This document shows, one piece after another, positions 1-11,560 of a DNA stretch of 64,000 nt. A program made the position numbers and the translations under genes. The notes under the pieces were generated by a model that saw only the letters and a list, made by a program, of their open reading frames with translations, was not told where the DNA came from and searched no databases. Location: contig OX621166.1 of the NCBI GenBank assembly GCA_951640195.1, forward strand, positions 682,001 through 746,000, given 5' to 3'. The DNA comes from Porpolomopsis calyptriformis. Taxonomy: Eukaryota > Basidiomycota > Agaricomycetes > Agaricales > Hygrophoraceae. How positions within the stretch are numbered: the stretch's first letter is position 1; each line of letters starts with the position of its first letter.

Positions 1-1
1 T

Positions 2-1512
2 GTATGGGTACTTTTGACTCGTCATGTTAAAGAAACTCGACGAAAGTCAGAGTATATTGCTTTACGTCTCCGAACCGACGACAGCAGCATGAATCCATCG
101 GACGTTAACATGATTGCTTCAAAGGTACTAGCACTCCATTCGTTTAAATCACCTGTCTTGACTGGATTCTAGGGCAATTACACCAACAGCAGTCATGTTC
201 TAGTAAGTATTGCGATTTACAAATAGCCCCTTTCCAATATTGCTCCGATAGGGACGGATACAAGTCCCGCGATCCTGCAGCGTCTTGTCCATATTTGCTT
301 CTTACGATGGAGATTTCGAAGATGTCGGATTTACAATCACTGCGTATTCGTCAAGCACGATGTCGTGGAACAAAAGCCTTCCCAAGGCATTATATGCGAC
401 CAAGGTTGGATAATCGAATGGTTCTTTGACTGAACACTCTGATAGCCACTCGGACAGGCGAAGGGAACATTAACAAGCAAAAACGCTGGTGGAAATTGCA
501 GTCACCCAACTTTCATGGTGAACCCCCAATATCATCTCCGAATCCATCCTGAAAAGCAGAAGCAAGCCTCTCCCAGCGGTTTGTCTCCTGGCTCGAATGC
601 TAATGTCGTCATTTTTGCGCAAGCCTCGAAAAGCATCCCGCTTCATCTCACTGTCGTCTGGTCGCAAGGAGAGAGGATAGTGACGTGAGCCGGATTCCAC
701 CCCGCTCTCCATTTTGAATAGATACAAAAGCGAGACTTTGCAGATTGGTGCGAAACGACGTCGCTGCCAATTCGGGTGCTTATAGCTATGGTTTTGCGCG
801 ACTGGCTGCAGATTTGCCTGGTCAGTTTTCGTCATTATCCGATGCTGTGGACTAAAGACGTGGCTCGTATAGTTGGAGATTACACGGTTATCGTGTCTGC
901 TTTTGAGCCTCGTCACACTGGATCCTTCTCTGTGAACGTGGAGAGCTCACACTGTTTCGACTTCAAAGCCATCCTACAAGAAGGGGCAGGCATGTACAGC
1001 AAGACTGTTCGTGGTGCATGGTGTGTACTACGTCGGGTAACTTTAACTTTTAATTTTACTTTGAGGGTAGGGATGAAAACACTGCGATGGGGAGCCCAAC
1101 TTTCAAGCGATACTTGTCGAATCCTATCTTCGAGATCGGTGTCACCTCACCCATGGAGATCAAGTAACCTATCATTCGGGCTTTTTTGGTGATATACTTA
1201 TTTCGATGATGTAGAATCCGGCTCCAGCTCATGCAACCATGCGCTGTCACGCCCCTCAATGTTACCCTCTATCCTCCATCACAAGATGGCTTACTAGGCG
1301 AGCCAGTGGTCACGTCTGGCCCTTATGCCGATTCAATCTCGGGCGTGGCCACGCCCCAAGTACCTATGAAGCCTGGCAACTACCTACTCGTTCCATCAAC
1401 CTATAACCCTGGAGTGCATGCCGCGTTTCGGTTGATAATCTACAGCACGAGATCCGGAGTAGATATTGTTCGGAAGAGCGGGAGTGACTATAATGCACCA
1501 GAGGGGTGCTGA
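2..1512 (+). CDS. RIM13: Calpain-like cysteine protease, PalB/Rim13 type, C-terminal part (5' end outside window)
   Basis: In fungi PalB/Rim13 calpain cleaves the transcription factor PacC/Rim101 in the ambient-pH pathway. Only the C-terminal calpain domain III (C2-like) repeats are visible; the protease domain lies upstream. Exons that join in frame: 2-124, 173-202, 252-404, 458-684, 744-820, 873-1020, 1071-1163, 1215-1512. They give a first copy (VWVLLTRHV, YTNSSHVL, EDVGFT), a second (GTLTSKNAGGNC, FMVNPQY, GDYTVIVSAFEP) and a third (EGAGMYSKTVRGAW, SGPYADSISGV, YLLVPSTYNPG). The order AGGNC, then GAGMYSKTVRG, then YLLVPSTYNPG is what I expect of the PalB tail. The donor after 404 is weak, and the last 20 residues after the domain are unremarkable. 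Confidence 0.85.
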
Positions 1513-1739
1513 GCAGCGATCGAGCACGATTGAATATCACTTTGGTTTGAACGAATAGAACTCCTCTGGACTGCCTGTTTCTTGGTGACTCCCGAAGGAT
1601 GGCTCTCCTGATGTGATCCAACAATTAAAGCCCAGTGAGAAGTGCAAATGGTCAAAACGAGCACTTCTCACCGCTTGTGATCGTCGCGTCACATCAGCGA
1701 AGGAAAATATCTTGAACATTTTGATGCTCGCTCTCATTA

Positions 1740-3190
1740 CCTTGGCTGGTGACTTTTGCTGGTTCCACGGGCTTATCCTTGCCTAACAGATATCTGTCGA
1801 TGTCAACCTCTCCACAGGGGGTAGATATCCATCCCTTGCGGGGAGGTTGAAGAAGTATCTGGGCCCCCTCGCGAATCAAGGAGGCTTGAAAAACGAGTTC
1901 AGGAAACTGAATGAATCCGTCCCATGGACCTGAACCTCCACATCCTTGCGGAAGTGTCCACTACATCTCAACCTGGTGCTTCGCTCGCCGTTCCTTCAGG
2001 CATTTCTCCATCCCACTCTGACCTTTCCTCGACAAGTCTCATGTGGTATGAGATTTTCGCTAACCGTTTCTTAGATCTAACCTTCTCTTACAATTATACT
2101 CAGTTCGCAGGAAAACATGCGTGCAATTGTGGAATAAGGGCTTGGATAAAATCACCCGTAGTAGTGGGGTGTCCAACGGTGAACCCGACCACGAAAACGA
2201 TTCTGATGTCATCCTCCGACATTGAAGCGGTCGTTGGTCCGGCGTCTACTAGATTCCATTTAATTCTTTTGAGGTATCAAAGCACGCCAACCTTAGGATC
2301 CCCATGAAACGCTCATACCGCTCGATCTCGATCTCAGTTGCAAAGCGGCGTGTTCAACCGTGCTCTCAGGCTGGAGAATCCTATTTCCGCAGGAAAAGCG
2401 GTATAAGGAGTGTGCCAAGCAGTTTCAGGTTGACAAATTCGCCATGAAGCCATGGACATGGTCTGAGATTTATGTTTCTCGGTACACGCCTGCACATTAT
2501 TCAAGTGGCCTGATACAGAATTTGATCGGCAAGTACGCTACCCAGCCTCATTCAATAGACCAGTGCGTGGTGCGTCTGTCAAATATGGAAGAATCTTCTT
2601 TCTGAGGAGGAAATGCACATGGATTCGGGTATCAGCTCCGCGATTGATAATCGCACTGACATCCGTTTGCTGTTTCTGACTTCCGGCGAGTTCTTGGATG
2701 ATGCTCATTACAATCAATCCTCGAGTCGACGAAAACCATGTGATGGTTTCAATGGCCGAATCACTTCTCGAAACATTCTCGAACGACTTTTGAAAACCCG
2801 TTTCAAATGCAAGGCAACTTGATTGGCCTCTGGCATTCTATTTGAACCAGCTGGACATCCGTATTTGTTCAACCGTCTCGCGTCGCTACCCCGTTTCAAT
2901 CACTTTCAAATAAGCCTAAATGGATATCATTAGACTTGAGACGCGCAACCCATATCAAAGATTTTCGGCCTGGCGACATTGGTCCATTCGATGGGCTTAA
3001 TGCTACCAACCGCTGTCCTCCATGGCCGCTGGAATTGACACGAGGTGGATGGCAGCATGGGGGGCTATCGCCGTTGTTTTGTTCCGGTTTGGCACCACTT
3101 TGAACCATCCGATAAATTTTGGCTTTTTGACTAGACTGTGGAACAAGTACCGGCGAGCCGCGGACAGTGTCAAGTGGACGGCGCAACGAA
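1740..3190 (+). pseudogene. Decayed Crinkler (CRN) NTPase/nuclease-like gene copy
   Basis: Fragments in changing frames follow, in order, the intact Crinkler at 24487-27080. Around 1860-1950 there is a header-like piece (LHILAEV). At 2365-2500 comes RYKECAKQ and WTWSEIYVSRY, matching RYKEWVKQ and WSWSEIYV. At 2705-2815 comes ITINPRVDEN and GRITSRNILERLLK, matching ITVNPRIDNN and QITSRYIFDKLLQ. At 2895-3000 comes SLSNKPK, SLDLRRATHIKDF and IGPFDGL; 22 of 33 aligned positions are identical to the intact protein. At 3080-3180 comes TTLNHPIN and SVKW. Stops and frameshifts separate the pieces and no P-loop is readable, so it cannot make the full protein. Confidence 0.8.
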
Positions 3191-3199
3191 TGACCAGAG

Positions 3200-4165
3200 T
3201 ATGACTGAGGCGGACGATGTCATAGACCACGGCTATGATTCCAAGGGCAAATCTGACGCCAAAGATGCTCACGATCATGCCAAGGAGCATAAAAGCATAT
3301 TAAGCATAAGGATGACAAGTGACGAGACGTGAAGATTTCTGTTCTAAGTTTTATTTTCTCGTACCTGTCCCAACGGTTAATGGAATTCGCAGCAACTGGG
3401 GGCAGTCAAATCACCGCGAGCAAATAAAACATACAGCAGAAATCAGTCATTTGGAGCATGCGGTAGGGGTAAATAACGACTTTCATTTTCTAGGTCGCTT
3501 GCATCTGGGTAAATGTAACTGAATGATAACATATAATGGGCAGCAGCGACGAACTTTCTGCGAATGAGAGCACCATAAGGGCGAGATAAATTCACTGGGG
3601 AATGTACGAGAGCGGTCGGGAGTCAGATATGTCAGGATGCGTCAAGTCTTATCCTTTGTATTTCGGGGCTCAGGCCCACGTTTTGAATCCGCAGACTCTG
3701 GGTATGGCAGGATTGCGGCAAATGTGCAGGATCGGCACCCATTCTGAAAGAAATGCAGCGGAATTGAGGATGAATGGCTAGGTGATCCGATTGAGAGGGA
3801 AGTGGCAGTCTGTCGTGCCATCTGGTGCGGACTTGTCTTCCAAAGGCCCAATCAACCAAGTGAGTCTGCATTGGAGTGCAGTCTTACATCCCCTCTGTAA
3901 TTGTTCTCAAATGACGTCGATCCGGAATCTCCTAGATGCCAACGATACGTTTTCTACAACAGCAAGTTTTTTTACGATTGAGAGTTGAAGGGGGTGAAGC
4001 AGGATCAGGGCGAGAGCTATGATGGCTTTAGTATTGACTGTGCAGCTTCCTCGGCTAACACGCGTTCCTTTGACTTTCATCCAAGTCAGCAGGAGGGTAA
4101 GTGAAGAAAAAAGCGGCTGACCTCCATGTCCCTTTTAGCTTCTGCTTCTGCTTCCTTCTGGGACA
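3200..4165. other. Stretch without a supported gene
   Basis: Both strands carry only short ORFs without recognisable motifs or consistent splice signals. A hydrophobic minus-strand ORF near 3003-3290 overlaps the Crinkler relic antisense and looks fortuitous. I see no repeat or RNA gene here. Confidence 0.4.
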
Positions 4166-4406
4166 TTATCTGTAGCCAATGTAACGTGAATATTGCTGAA
4201 GTATTTCGTCAAACGTGGTGCTAACCTCTGCGAGCGAGCGAGATTACTATCGGCTATGAGAGAGGAGGGGTGGACTTACGCCTTCCTTTTTCTATCGTCT
4301 CACGATGGACTGCAATGCCAAGGAAGATTCCGTACACGGAGATGGTTGCTAATGAGAGGACCAATCCTCGATGAAGCAAATCAGAAACGGCGAGTCGTGG
4401 TGGCAT
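4166..4406 (-). CDS. Small single-helix membrane protein, possibly COX14-like
   Basis: Two exons (4406-4280, 4227-4166) joined at a canonical gtaagt donor give 62 residues. The order is a short N-terminus (MPPRLAVSDLLHRG), one transmembrane segment (LVLSLATISVYGIFLGIAV), then a basic tail (HRETIEKGRR) and a polar end. A D-x-x-H-R motif just before a single helix is reminiscent of the mitochondrial cytochrome oxidase assembly factor COX14, but the match is short and from memory. An upstream in-frame ATG would lengthen it; I chose the start nearest the helix. The gene is divergent from glucosidase II alpha, with 293 bp between start codons. Confidence 0.45.
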
Positions 4407-4699
4407 GGACGTTGGATTTAGCACGTTTGCGGTTCTTGATGTCTCTACTGATGGATTCCAGATGTCCTCATTGTAGCTTGGAGAACGGTCTATCATAACT
4501 GAGGAAAGCACAACCAAAATTTATTGCATAGAGATTTCGGCGTCTCTTACTCCAGCTGCATCCGGATGCAGAGTTGGCACGATGTACGTATAGAAGTTAA
4601 GATACCAAGGAAACTCCAAATTTCCAAGGAAACGGCGAAAACGGTTGTAAGCACATCTAAGCTCGAATGGTTGCGTGAAGGCGAGGGAGAGGAAAGATA

Positions 4700-7600
4700 A
4701 TGGAATACTTATGTAAGTTCCAATCTTTGAGGAGAATGGGTCCGCTGAGGCTTGCTGGCGTACTCCTCCTTTCTCTGCTATTCACAGACGCGTTCGCACT
4801 CAAGTCCGGGGATTTCAAAACATGCTCTCAATCCGCTTTTTGTCGTAGGGGCCGCGCATTGGCCGCGAGGGCCAAAGAAAATCCGTCTTGGAGATCACCA
4901 TATTCACTGGAGAGGTCCTCTATTGATTTATCCTCTGATAATGCCTCTTTCCTCGCACGCGTGAAGTCGTCCATCTATCCTGATGTCAAGTTTGAGTTGG
5001 AACTACGGGTGCATGCTGATGGTCTTGTTCGGGTTCGTATGGACGAGGTTCAAGGGCTGAGGAAGCGTTACAACGAAGCGGCGTCATGGGCGTTGGTGGG
5101 ACAGCCGGAAATTAGTCGAGACGTCAGATGGACTGTTGGGGAGAAGGATATTCGCGCCGTATACGGAGAGACTAAAGATATCGAGGCTGTCGTGACGTAT
5201 GAACCCCTCAGTATCTCACTCCTTCGCAATGGGAAAGAGCAGATCATTTTGAACGGCCAGGGCCTTCTCCATATGGAGCATTTCCGCACAGAGTCGAAGC
5301 CTGTTCCGTTGGATCCTGCTGACGTTCCTGAAGAGGGGTCTGATGGCGACGAGGTTGTGCAAGCCGTAATGGGTGTCAACCCTCGTGCTTGGTTTGAAGG
5401 CGACAGCGAAGACGGCTGGTGGGCCGAGTCGTTTTCCTCCTGGACTGATTCGAAACCCAAAGGTCGATATAAACGTCGCTCATGCTGATATTTACTGACT
5501 GGCACACTAGGACCCGAGTCCCTTTCCTTGGACATCAACTTTCCGAACCATGCTCATGTGTATGGGATTCCTCAACATGCAACACTCCTAGATCTACCAA
5601 CAACAACCGGCGATTCTGCCACCTTTTCAGATCCATATCGACTCTACAACACCGATGTTTTCGAATATTTAGCCTCTTCCTCCATGTCGCTATACGGTTC
5701 TATTCCTGTTATGCACGCTCACTCCACCGAATCCACTGTTGCTGTTTTTAACGCGGTGGGATCGGACACGTGGATAGACGTTGGGCATGGAACAAAAAAG
5801 TCGACGGAAACACACTGGATCTCCGAATCTGGAATTCTCGACATATTCCTTCTTCCAGGCCCAAACCCAACCGACATATTTGCTCAATATGCTAGATTGA
5901 CGGGAGCAGCTCCACTGCCGCCTCATTGGTCTTTGGGATACCATCAATGCCGATGGAATTATGTCAGTTCAGATGATGTCCGTACCGTGCAGAAACGATT
6001 TGACGACGACGATATCCCCGTTGACGTGTTTTGGCTTGATATCGAATACTCGGAAGGACACAAGTACTTTATGTGGAACGAAAAAGCCTTTCCCGATCCG
6101 ATCGAGCTAATCAATGATGTAGAAGCTCTGGGTCGCAAGGTGAATCTCTCCAAAATTTTCTTTATTGTCCATCATCTCATTACTCCCTCGTTCATTCTAG
6201 ATGGTCGTCATCGTTGACCCCCATCTGAAACGAGAATCAGATTACCCTGCATATAAAAAGGCCTCCGAATTAAGTCTGTTGGTGAAACCCAAGAGCGGTG
6301 AGGGCGAATATGAAGGTTGGTGCTGGCCTGGAAGCAGTTCCTGGGTCGATTTCTTCAATCCCGCAAGCTGGGGGTATTGGACGACCTTGTTTAAGACTAT
6401 AAAACTTGACAAGGAGTGGACATGGACGAAGAGTACTGACGGCGTGCATATCTGGAATGACATGAATGAGGTAATGTCCCTGGATCTGTTTACGCCTTCC
6501 CTCCAACCCATAACTGACGGTTGCGCACCGTCCAGCCATCTGTGTTTAACGGTCCTGAGATTACTATGCCAAAGGACAACATTCATTATGGAGGATGGGA
6601 GCATCGTGATGTCCATAACATTAACGGAATGCTTTTCGTCGGTATTTTCTTCCTGCCGGTTTTTCATTACTTTTAACGCAGTCCTTAGTCCAATGCTACG
6701 TTCCACGCTCTCGAGGCCCGGACCGACCCACCCATGCGGCCCTTTGTGCTCACACGCTCTTTCTACGCCGGCTCTCAACGATTTGGTGCCATGTGGACTG
6801 GCGACAATCTAGGTACCTGGGAACATATGGCCGTTGGGGTGAAAATGGTGTTATCTAATGGGATCGCTGGCATGACATTCGCCGGTTGTGAGTCATTTCA
6901 CTACGGGATGCTCTGTGAACTATCGTTTTGAATTTTTTTTGGTCTTTCAGCTGATGTGGGTGGGTTTTTCGGCAACCCTGAACCGGAGATGCTGGTTAGA
7001 TGGTACCAAGTTGGCGCGTTTTCACCTTTCTTCAGGGCTCACGCCCACCTCGATTCCAAAAGGAGAGAACCATTCCTTCTCGATGAGCCATATAAGGGGA
7101 TGATACGCGATACCTTGCGCTTGAGATACTCCCTTCTACCTGTGTGGTACACCTGTTTCCAGGCTTCCACAACCAGCGGAATCCCCATCTTGAGGTTTTT
7201 TTATTATTGCTCTTTTGGTCTGAATTATTGAACGAGTGTGTATTTTTCGTGGCAGACCTCATTATGTTGCTTTCCCCCGCCACGAAGCTGGCTTCAGCAT
7301 AGACGACCAATACTATATCGGAGATTCTGGCTTGCTCGTCAAGCCGATCACTCAAAAGGATGTCACCGAAGTACCAGTCTACCTCTCAGAAGATCATGTA
7401 CGTTCATCATTATCGGGGAGTGAGTTCTTCCGTCACTAACCATGCTTCACTCTAGGTCTACTACGACTATTTCACCTATAAAGCCTACCGCGGCTCACGA
7501 AAAGGCAAAAATGTCACCGTCCCCGCCGCCCTCCACCAAATTCCTCTTCTCATCCGCGGCGGGTCGATCGTTCCGACGCGCGAGCGCCCGAGAAGGGCAT

Positions 7601-8103
7601 CGAACCTGATGAGGAGCGACCCCTTCACGCTGCGTGTCGTCCTGGACGGGCAGAGTGCCGCGCGTGGAGAGTTGTATCTCGATGACGGCGAGAGCTTCTC
7701 GTACCGCGAGGGACAGTTCGTCTGGCGCGAGTTTGTGGTGGACAAACCCGAGAAGAAGATCCTCCGAATCTCCAATCGCGACTTGGCAAAGCAGAGGCGG
7801 CATCAGCAGCGGTCTCCTGCTATACAAATGGCGGCGGAAGGCGTGTATTTGGCTCGGTACGATCCTCAGAACGCGTTTGCGAGGGATATGGACGGGGTGA
7901 GGGTGGAGCGGATTGTCGTCGTCGGGATGAGTGCGAAGCCCAAGAGTGTGAGGGTTGAGGATGGGAGGGAGGGGGTGTTGGAGTGGGATTATGTCTCGGG
8001 GGTGTCAGCGAGCGAGAAGAAGGAAGCGGTAGCGAGTGTTCTCACTATCAAAGATCCTTATATGTCGGTTGCGAAGGATTGGGCGATAGCTATATACATG
8101 TAA
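4700..8103 (+). CDS. ROT2: Glucosidase II catalytic alpha subunit (GH31)
   Basis: This ER enzyme trims the two inner alpha-1,3-glucoses from N-glycans during glycoprotein quality control. Eight exons (4700-5462, 5511-6139, 6201-6470, 6536-6637, 6689-6887, 6951-7194, 7256-7397, 7456-8103) keep frame and give 998 residues, close to the usual length. A signal peptide ([20 protein letters not shown]) follows a second possible start at 4736. GH31 marks: substrate-side [13 protein letters not shown], nucleophile Asp551 in IWNDMNEPS (split by an intron), acid/base Asp627 in WTGDN, and AGSDVGGFFG. The C-terminal beta-domains contain [10 protein letters not shown] and LDDGESF. There is no HDEL-type ending; retention would come from the beta subunit, which is not in this window. 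Confidence 0.95.
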
Positions 8104-8485
8104 ATTCTTCGGGGGGTACACACGCGTTGCACTCAAACTGGATAGTCCCAAATGATTCGCTGAACTTTAGTCATCGATCGCACAACATTCATACATTCAT
8201 ATCTAAATAGCCGGTATGTTATGCATAGTATATGTGTAAACAAAAAAAAAATGACAAAAATGCCAGTGACAACATGATGAAAGCAGACTCTACAGAGTTG
8301 ATGATCGAGAGAAAAGTGAAAGCATTCAACTGGTGAACAAGAATTCCAAAAACCAAAAAACAGTGGTTGGTCCGCAGAAATGATCTCCTTTGAAAGAAGA
8401 GAAGGAAAAAAAAAAAAGAGAGAGGGCTCACATACAGAAAAAGAGCTCCATACCAACAACAAAAATCAGAAGAAAGGAAGAATCA
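8104..8485. other. Convergent intergenic spacer
   Basis: This AT-rich spacer lies between the stop of glucosidase II alpha and the stop of the disordered protein on the other strand. It contains A-runs near 8239-8249 and 8405-8418 and no credible ORF. It probably holds both 3' UTRs and polyadenylation signals. Confidence 0.5.
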
Positions 8486-10114
8486 TCAGCATCGTAAAAC
8501 ATGCCTCATCCCAGATGCGCCAGTGATATTCCCCGATTCCGTATACAGTCTTTCGCCTTCGCCACCATAACCATAGTTGCCAATAACACCCGCTGGGAGA
8601 TATCTAAACACCGGCGCTGTCGCCGTCGCCGTCCCTGGGACACAAGATTTGACTACCCGCTGTTGCTGCTGCTGCCGCCGTTGGAGAGGCTGTGGTCGAC
8701 TAGCGGCGAGAGGTGCCAGCGGTTGATGGGTCGCCCGCCCCGAGGTGGATATGGTCGAGGTGCTAGCCCCATTCTTCCGCAGGGCGCGCGATCGAGCCTG
8801 CAGTTGTAGCTGCAAACACTGCATTTGAATCTGCATCTGGATATATGCGGCGGCGGCGGCGGTTGTGTACGGGAGATGGTTTGGGAGGGACTGATAATCG
8901 ATGGTGGGGAAGTGTAGGGTGGTGGGATAACGGGCGGTGGTGCTGCTGGTGCTGAATGGCCGTGTGGTCGGGGACGATAACGACGGTGGTTTGGGTAAAT
9001 GGCGTGGAAGGCTTTGGAGGGACGTTCGGGGGGGTGGGTTCGGAGAAGGCTGGATGGGTCCTTCGATCCAACCTTCGTCGTCGTCGTCGTCGTCGTCATC
9101 ATCGCCATTTTTCGGGTGAGACTTTTCGGGCGAGGAAGGAGGATCGTTTCTGCGGGCGAGCGCTAAACATAGCTCGCGAGTTCTTCTCGCCTTGGACACA
9201 CACTGCTTCCGCGTCTCCACCACGCCGGGACGGATCCAGCCCTCGTCATCTTCCTCAAACTCGACCAAGCATGGGGAGGAGATGGAGGACACGGAGGAAG
9301 ATAATGAAAGGGATGTCTGCGAGTCCCCGCTGTCTTCGGTCGAGCCGGCGTTGGTGGGCGAACACGAAAGGCTAGAGGCCGGACTGTGGCTGCAGTTGCT
9401 GCGGGTTACAGCTATCTCCCTCCGAGGGCGGGAAGGAGGAGGGAGGGTGCTGGCGTCGACGACGGTGGGGTGGGGATTGGAAGGTTGGCGTTGGCGGTGC
9501 GGGCGTGTCAGGAAGGACGGCAGGAGGGAGGAGGAGGGTCTAGGAGGGTGGATGGACGGCGGGACGTAGAAACCGTCTTGGTCCTTTTCGAGGGCTATAA
9601 AGGGCGCAGGGCGCAAGCCTGTGGGGGCATGGTGGGAAGGGAGAGAACATTGCGTGGAAGGAGGAGATAGTGATCGGGTTGATGCCCTGATGGGTATCCG
9701 AGATAGAGAGGAAAATCTTTCGCGTTGTCCATCGCCGCTTGAGGCAGCATGATTGGAAGAGATCAAGGGAGCCTCAAAGCCATCCAAGGCGGTGGGTTTA
9801 TCACTGGCACCAGTCAATTGACGGGCTAAGCGAAGCCAACGCTGCTTAGTGTTAGCAACTTGGTTTTCGTCCTGAGATCTGCTGATGGTGTTGGGCAAAG
9901 GAGTGAGTTTTGGGGAACAGAGAGTGTGATAGAACCCGACGTCAATCTCGTACGACCTCAGGACGTCTTCGGTGGCCCTGACGCCTATCAGGTCCGGGTT
10001 CAGAGTGGTGTCCGTATGATGGTGGGTATCGCTGGAAGTAGGGAATCCGAGGTAGGGAGGTTGACGACGACGATACGGTCGGTTGTCGTCGCCCATGAGA
10101 ACATCGACTGCCAT
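8486..10114 (-). CDS. Proline/serine-rich, largely disordered protein of unknown function
   Basis: A single uninterrupted frame of 542 residues starts at ATG 10114 (MAVDVLMGDDNRPY); an in-frame GTG lies 30 bases upstream. Most of the protein is low complexity: PPPRTS and PKPPS blocks, a run of about eight aspartates near 9080-9105, serine-rich stretches, and an alanine/glutamine segment followed by QRRQQQQQ. The last residues (FRYLPAGVIGNYGYGG, then ERLYTESGN) are more ordered and may be the conserved part. The intact frame across 1.6 kb of GC-rich sequence argues that it is real, but I recognise no domain. It shares a 162-bp upstream region with the Sld7-like gene. Confidence 0.6.
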   Translation of the reverse strand: MAVDVLMGDDNRPYRRRQPPYLGFPTSSDTHHHTDTTLNPDLIGVRATEDVLRSYEIDVGFYHTLCSPKLTPLPNTISRSQDENQVANTKQRWLRLARQLTGASDKPTALDGFEAPLISSNHAASSGDGQRERFSSLSRIPIRASTRSLSPPSTQCSLPSHHAPTGLRPAPFIALEKDQDGFYVPPSIHPPRPSSSLLPSFLTRPHRQRQPSNPHPTVVDASTLPPPSRPRREIAVTRSNCSHSPASSLSCSPTNAGSTEDSGDSQTSLSLSSSVSSISSPCLVEFEEDDEGWIRPGVVETRKQCVSKARRTRELCLALARRNDPPSSPEKSHPKNGDDDDDDDDDEGWIEGPIQPSPNPPPRTSLQSLPRHLPKPPSLSSPTTRPFSTSSTTARYPTTLHFPTIDYQSLPNHLPYTTAAAAAYIQMQIQMQCLQLQLQARSRALRKNGASTSTISTSGRATHQPLAPLAASRPQPLQRRQQQQQRVVKSCVPGTATATAPVFRYLPAGVIGNYGYGGEGERLYTESGNITGASGMRHVLRC

Positions 10115-10215
10115 CGCTCTAGGACTGCTATATAACCAGCACACACATGGAGCAACGACGACGACGACGACGGTGAGGGCGACAACGACTACGGCGACGA
10201 CATCACCGCCTCGAC

Positions 10216-10241
10216 TTTTTTTTTTTTTTTTTTTTTTTTTT
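10216..10241 (+). repeat. 26-nt poly-T tract in a divergent promoter
   Basis: A pure run of 26 T sits between the start codons at 10114 (minus) and 10277 (plus). Poly(dA:dT) tracts of this kind usually exclude nucleosomes in fungal promoters, so it probably serves both genes. Its exact length may be affected by assembly or slippage. Confidence 0.8.
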
Positions 10242-10276
10242 GTCTTTTGACCAAAGTCACGTGCTATCGTGACCGC

Positions 10277-11497
10277 ATGTCCTCTTCCTCCTCACCACCA
10301 CGCGCTATCCACCGTTTACTTTATCGCGGCGCTCTCTCACTCCCAGACTCCCATCTCCTCCTAGATGGCCTCACGTTCTCTGCGCCCACTCACAGCTCCG
10401 GGCTCAGTCTTCTCGAGAACCCTCTCGCACTCGCACTAGAAAGCATGCGCGGCCGACAAAGTCTCTCACTCGTCCGTCTCGAAAAACTAAAGGATGTCTG
10501 GATGGATCCCAGCGGAGACGTCTGCATGTCAGTCGCGCTTTTTTACTTTTATTCTCTCCTTTACGAATATCGGTACTTGTTCTAGGGATATCCACCCGCA
10601 CGCGACCCTCTCTCACGTCTATTTCGAAAACATATTCTGTCTGACCTCTGTTCCCTTTCCAGACGGGAAGAGTGAATGTGGAGTCAGAGTCGCGCTCGGC
10701 GACAGCGCTGCCAGCAGTAGCAGTAGCAGCACCACCCACTCTGGTCGGTTATTTTGACTTGCACTCTCGCCACGCCAGCTCATCTCCGTTCAGGAGCGAC
10801 GGAGATTATCATCTATGCCCGTCCTGCCCATTCCCAAACCGAGTTGGAACTCTGCGTCGCTCGGATAACCCCTGAACCACTACCGCCCTCTCTACGCCCG
10901 CGCCTTCCGCGTCCAGACGACCCGACTCCCCGGCATCCACCATTGACATTCGAGAGAGCGTTAGGCAAACGGGCGAAAACCCGTGGGGATATCCTCGATG
11001 ACGTGGGATGGAGGAGTAAAAGCAAGAAAGTGAACGGTGGGGTTTGGGCCGATCAACAAGCTGTGGCTCTGTTGGGGAGTGGGGTACGGTTGACGGGCGA
11101 TGGGTTGTTCAAAATACCACAGTTGCCGGTGAAGACAAAGGGGAATGAAGGAGAGGATGAGGAGAATGAGAAAAACAATAAACTGGTATGCGATATGGTT
11201 TCCTCTTCTGTGTTTGGATGATTGAGCGTGAAATGGCAGCTGCTGAAAAAGGCGGCTGTTGGACAGCTATTGGCGCGGGGTATCTCGAAAACTCATCCTG
11301 AATTCAAGGAGGTGTTTGGGTTCGTGTACCGAGGGTCTGCATTTGCAATGGTAAACGGTTGGATGTTTCATGCTCAGTGTACTGATTATTTGCAGAGAAT
11401 GGTGACGAAGAAGAGGTGGCACGAGGAGGAGAAGGAGATGGTGAAACGAGTTGTGGAAACACACGTGACGATGTACGTGTTGGGGCGTGAAACCTAA
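10277..11497 (+). CDS. Sld7-like DNA replication initiation protein
   Basis: Five exons (10277-10527, 10586-10743, 10794-11185, 11240-11350, 11396-11497) give 337 residues. The N-terminal part contains YRGALSLPDSHLLLDGL and DPSGDVC-M-DIHPHATLS. The middle is charged and variable (KTKGNEGEDEENEKNN). The C-terminus (LKKAAVGQLLARGISKTHPEF, then FGFVYRG and an end helix THVTMYVLG) resembles what I recall as the Sld7 C-terminal domain, in which Sld7 partners Sld3 in replication-origin firing. That assignment is from memory of the motif; the gene structure is better supported than the function. The second in-frame ATG (10277) was preferred to 10247 because similarity-like sequence begins there. Confidence 0.6.
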
Positions 11498-11560
11498 ACT
11501 CGTGCCCCGGTGTGTGCCGCGGGTGGGACACGTTGAAAGCGCGTGTCGAGGTGTACTTAA

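Noticed and set aside
3003..3290. Hydrophobic minus-strand ORF resembling a membrane protein
   Set aside because: It overlaps the Crinkler relic antisense and shows no splice or start support. Hydrophobicity arises by chance from the reverse of charged codons.
5068..5538. Minus-strand ORF of 156 codons
   Set aside because: It lies entirely antisense to exons of glucosidase II alpha, a clear GH31 gene, and is a codon-bias shadow.
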